A stretch of 15,257 bases of DNA. It comes from Caulobacter sp. CCH9-E1. Its GTDB lineage: Bacteria > Pseudomonadota > Alphaproteobacteria > Caulobacterales > Caulobacteraceae. Each line of letters opens with the position of its first letter. Positions within the stretch are counted from its first letter, which is position 1. The notes under the pieces were generated by a model that was given only the letters and a program-made list of their open reading frames with translations, was not told where the DNA came from and searched no databases. A program made the position numbers and the translations under genes. Below are positions 15,239-15,257 of this stretch, piece after piece. Where the stretch lies: assembly GCF_001556515.1 (NCBI RefSeq), contig NZ_LSJA01000373.1, forward strand, positions 1 to 15,257, given 5' to 3'.

Positions 15239-15257
15239 CTTTTCGGAGCTGGAGAGG
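15204..15257. mobile_element. Probable terminal end of an IS3-type insertion sequence (cut by window edge)
   Basis: From 15204 the sequence begins TGATCCTCCCTCG and has GTGGACACC about 20 nt in. The TG terminus and the internal GGAC motif recall IS3-family terminal inverted repeats. The start coincides with the loss of receptor coding sequence. Only 54 nt are visible, so no transposase, second inverted repeat or target duplication can be checked; a repeat-caused end of an assembled contig would also explain why the window stops here. The family is uncertain. Confidence 0.5.

Noticed and set aside
1..15257. CRISPR array, tRNA or rRNA genes
   Set aside because: No regularly spaced repeats and no tRNA- or rRNA-like stretches were recognised in the non-coding parts, which are all short.

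Overview
The window is about two-thirds G+C and its gene families point to an alphaproteobacterium of the Caulobacter group. The evidence is two TonB-dependent receptors of the Xanthomonas/Caulobacter type, a LacI regulator, exported glycosidases and a tryptophan-halogenase homologue packed together. The genus is inferred from gene content and style, not from a marker gene.

Layout. (1) 1-208, minus: the N-terminal part of an exported alpha/beta-hydrolase with a Tat-like signal; it runs off the left edge. (2) 209-507: divergent intergenic region with a hairpin and a 16-bp palindrome. (3) 508-4169, plus: a two-component pair, a periplasmic beta-propeller/Y_Y_Y sensor histidine kinase and a NarL-type response regulator, overlapping by 4 nt. 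(4) 4170-4232: convergent gap with a strong hairpin. (5) 4233-12508, minus, transcribed right to left: TonB-dependent receptor, flavin-dependent halogenase, GH3 glycosidase, GH30 glycosidase. The last three genes are joined by TGATG stop/start overlaps. (6) 12509-12655: promoter of this operon, with a perfect TGGAAGCGCTTCCA palindrome, a second perfect palindrome overlapping a TTGACA box, and a leader hairpin. (7) 12656-13696, minus: a LacI-family regulator directly upstream, the likely local repressor. (8) 13697-14053: divergent intergenic region with two related NTGGT-N4-NCCAN dyads. (9) 14054 to the right edge, plus: a second TonB-dependent receptor that loses family-like sequence near 15203, where the sequence switches to what looks like the end of an IS3-type insertion sequence.

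How the genes may work together. The central block looks like a carbohydrate-utilization locus. The outer-membrane receptor would import a glycan or glycoside. The GH30 and GH3 enzymes, both with signal peptides, would release beta-linked sugars in the periplasm. LacI would sense a released sugar and relieve repression at the palindrome. The odd member is the halogenase between receptor and glycosidases; with its motifs intact and no flavin reductase in view, its role and substrate are open. The convergent propeller-type sensor kinase has the same periplasmic sensing architecture used by glycan sensors in Bacteroidetes and may add a second layer of control. That link rests on proximity only.
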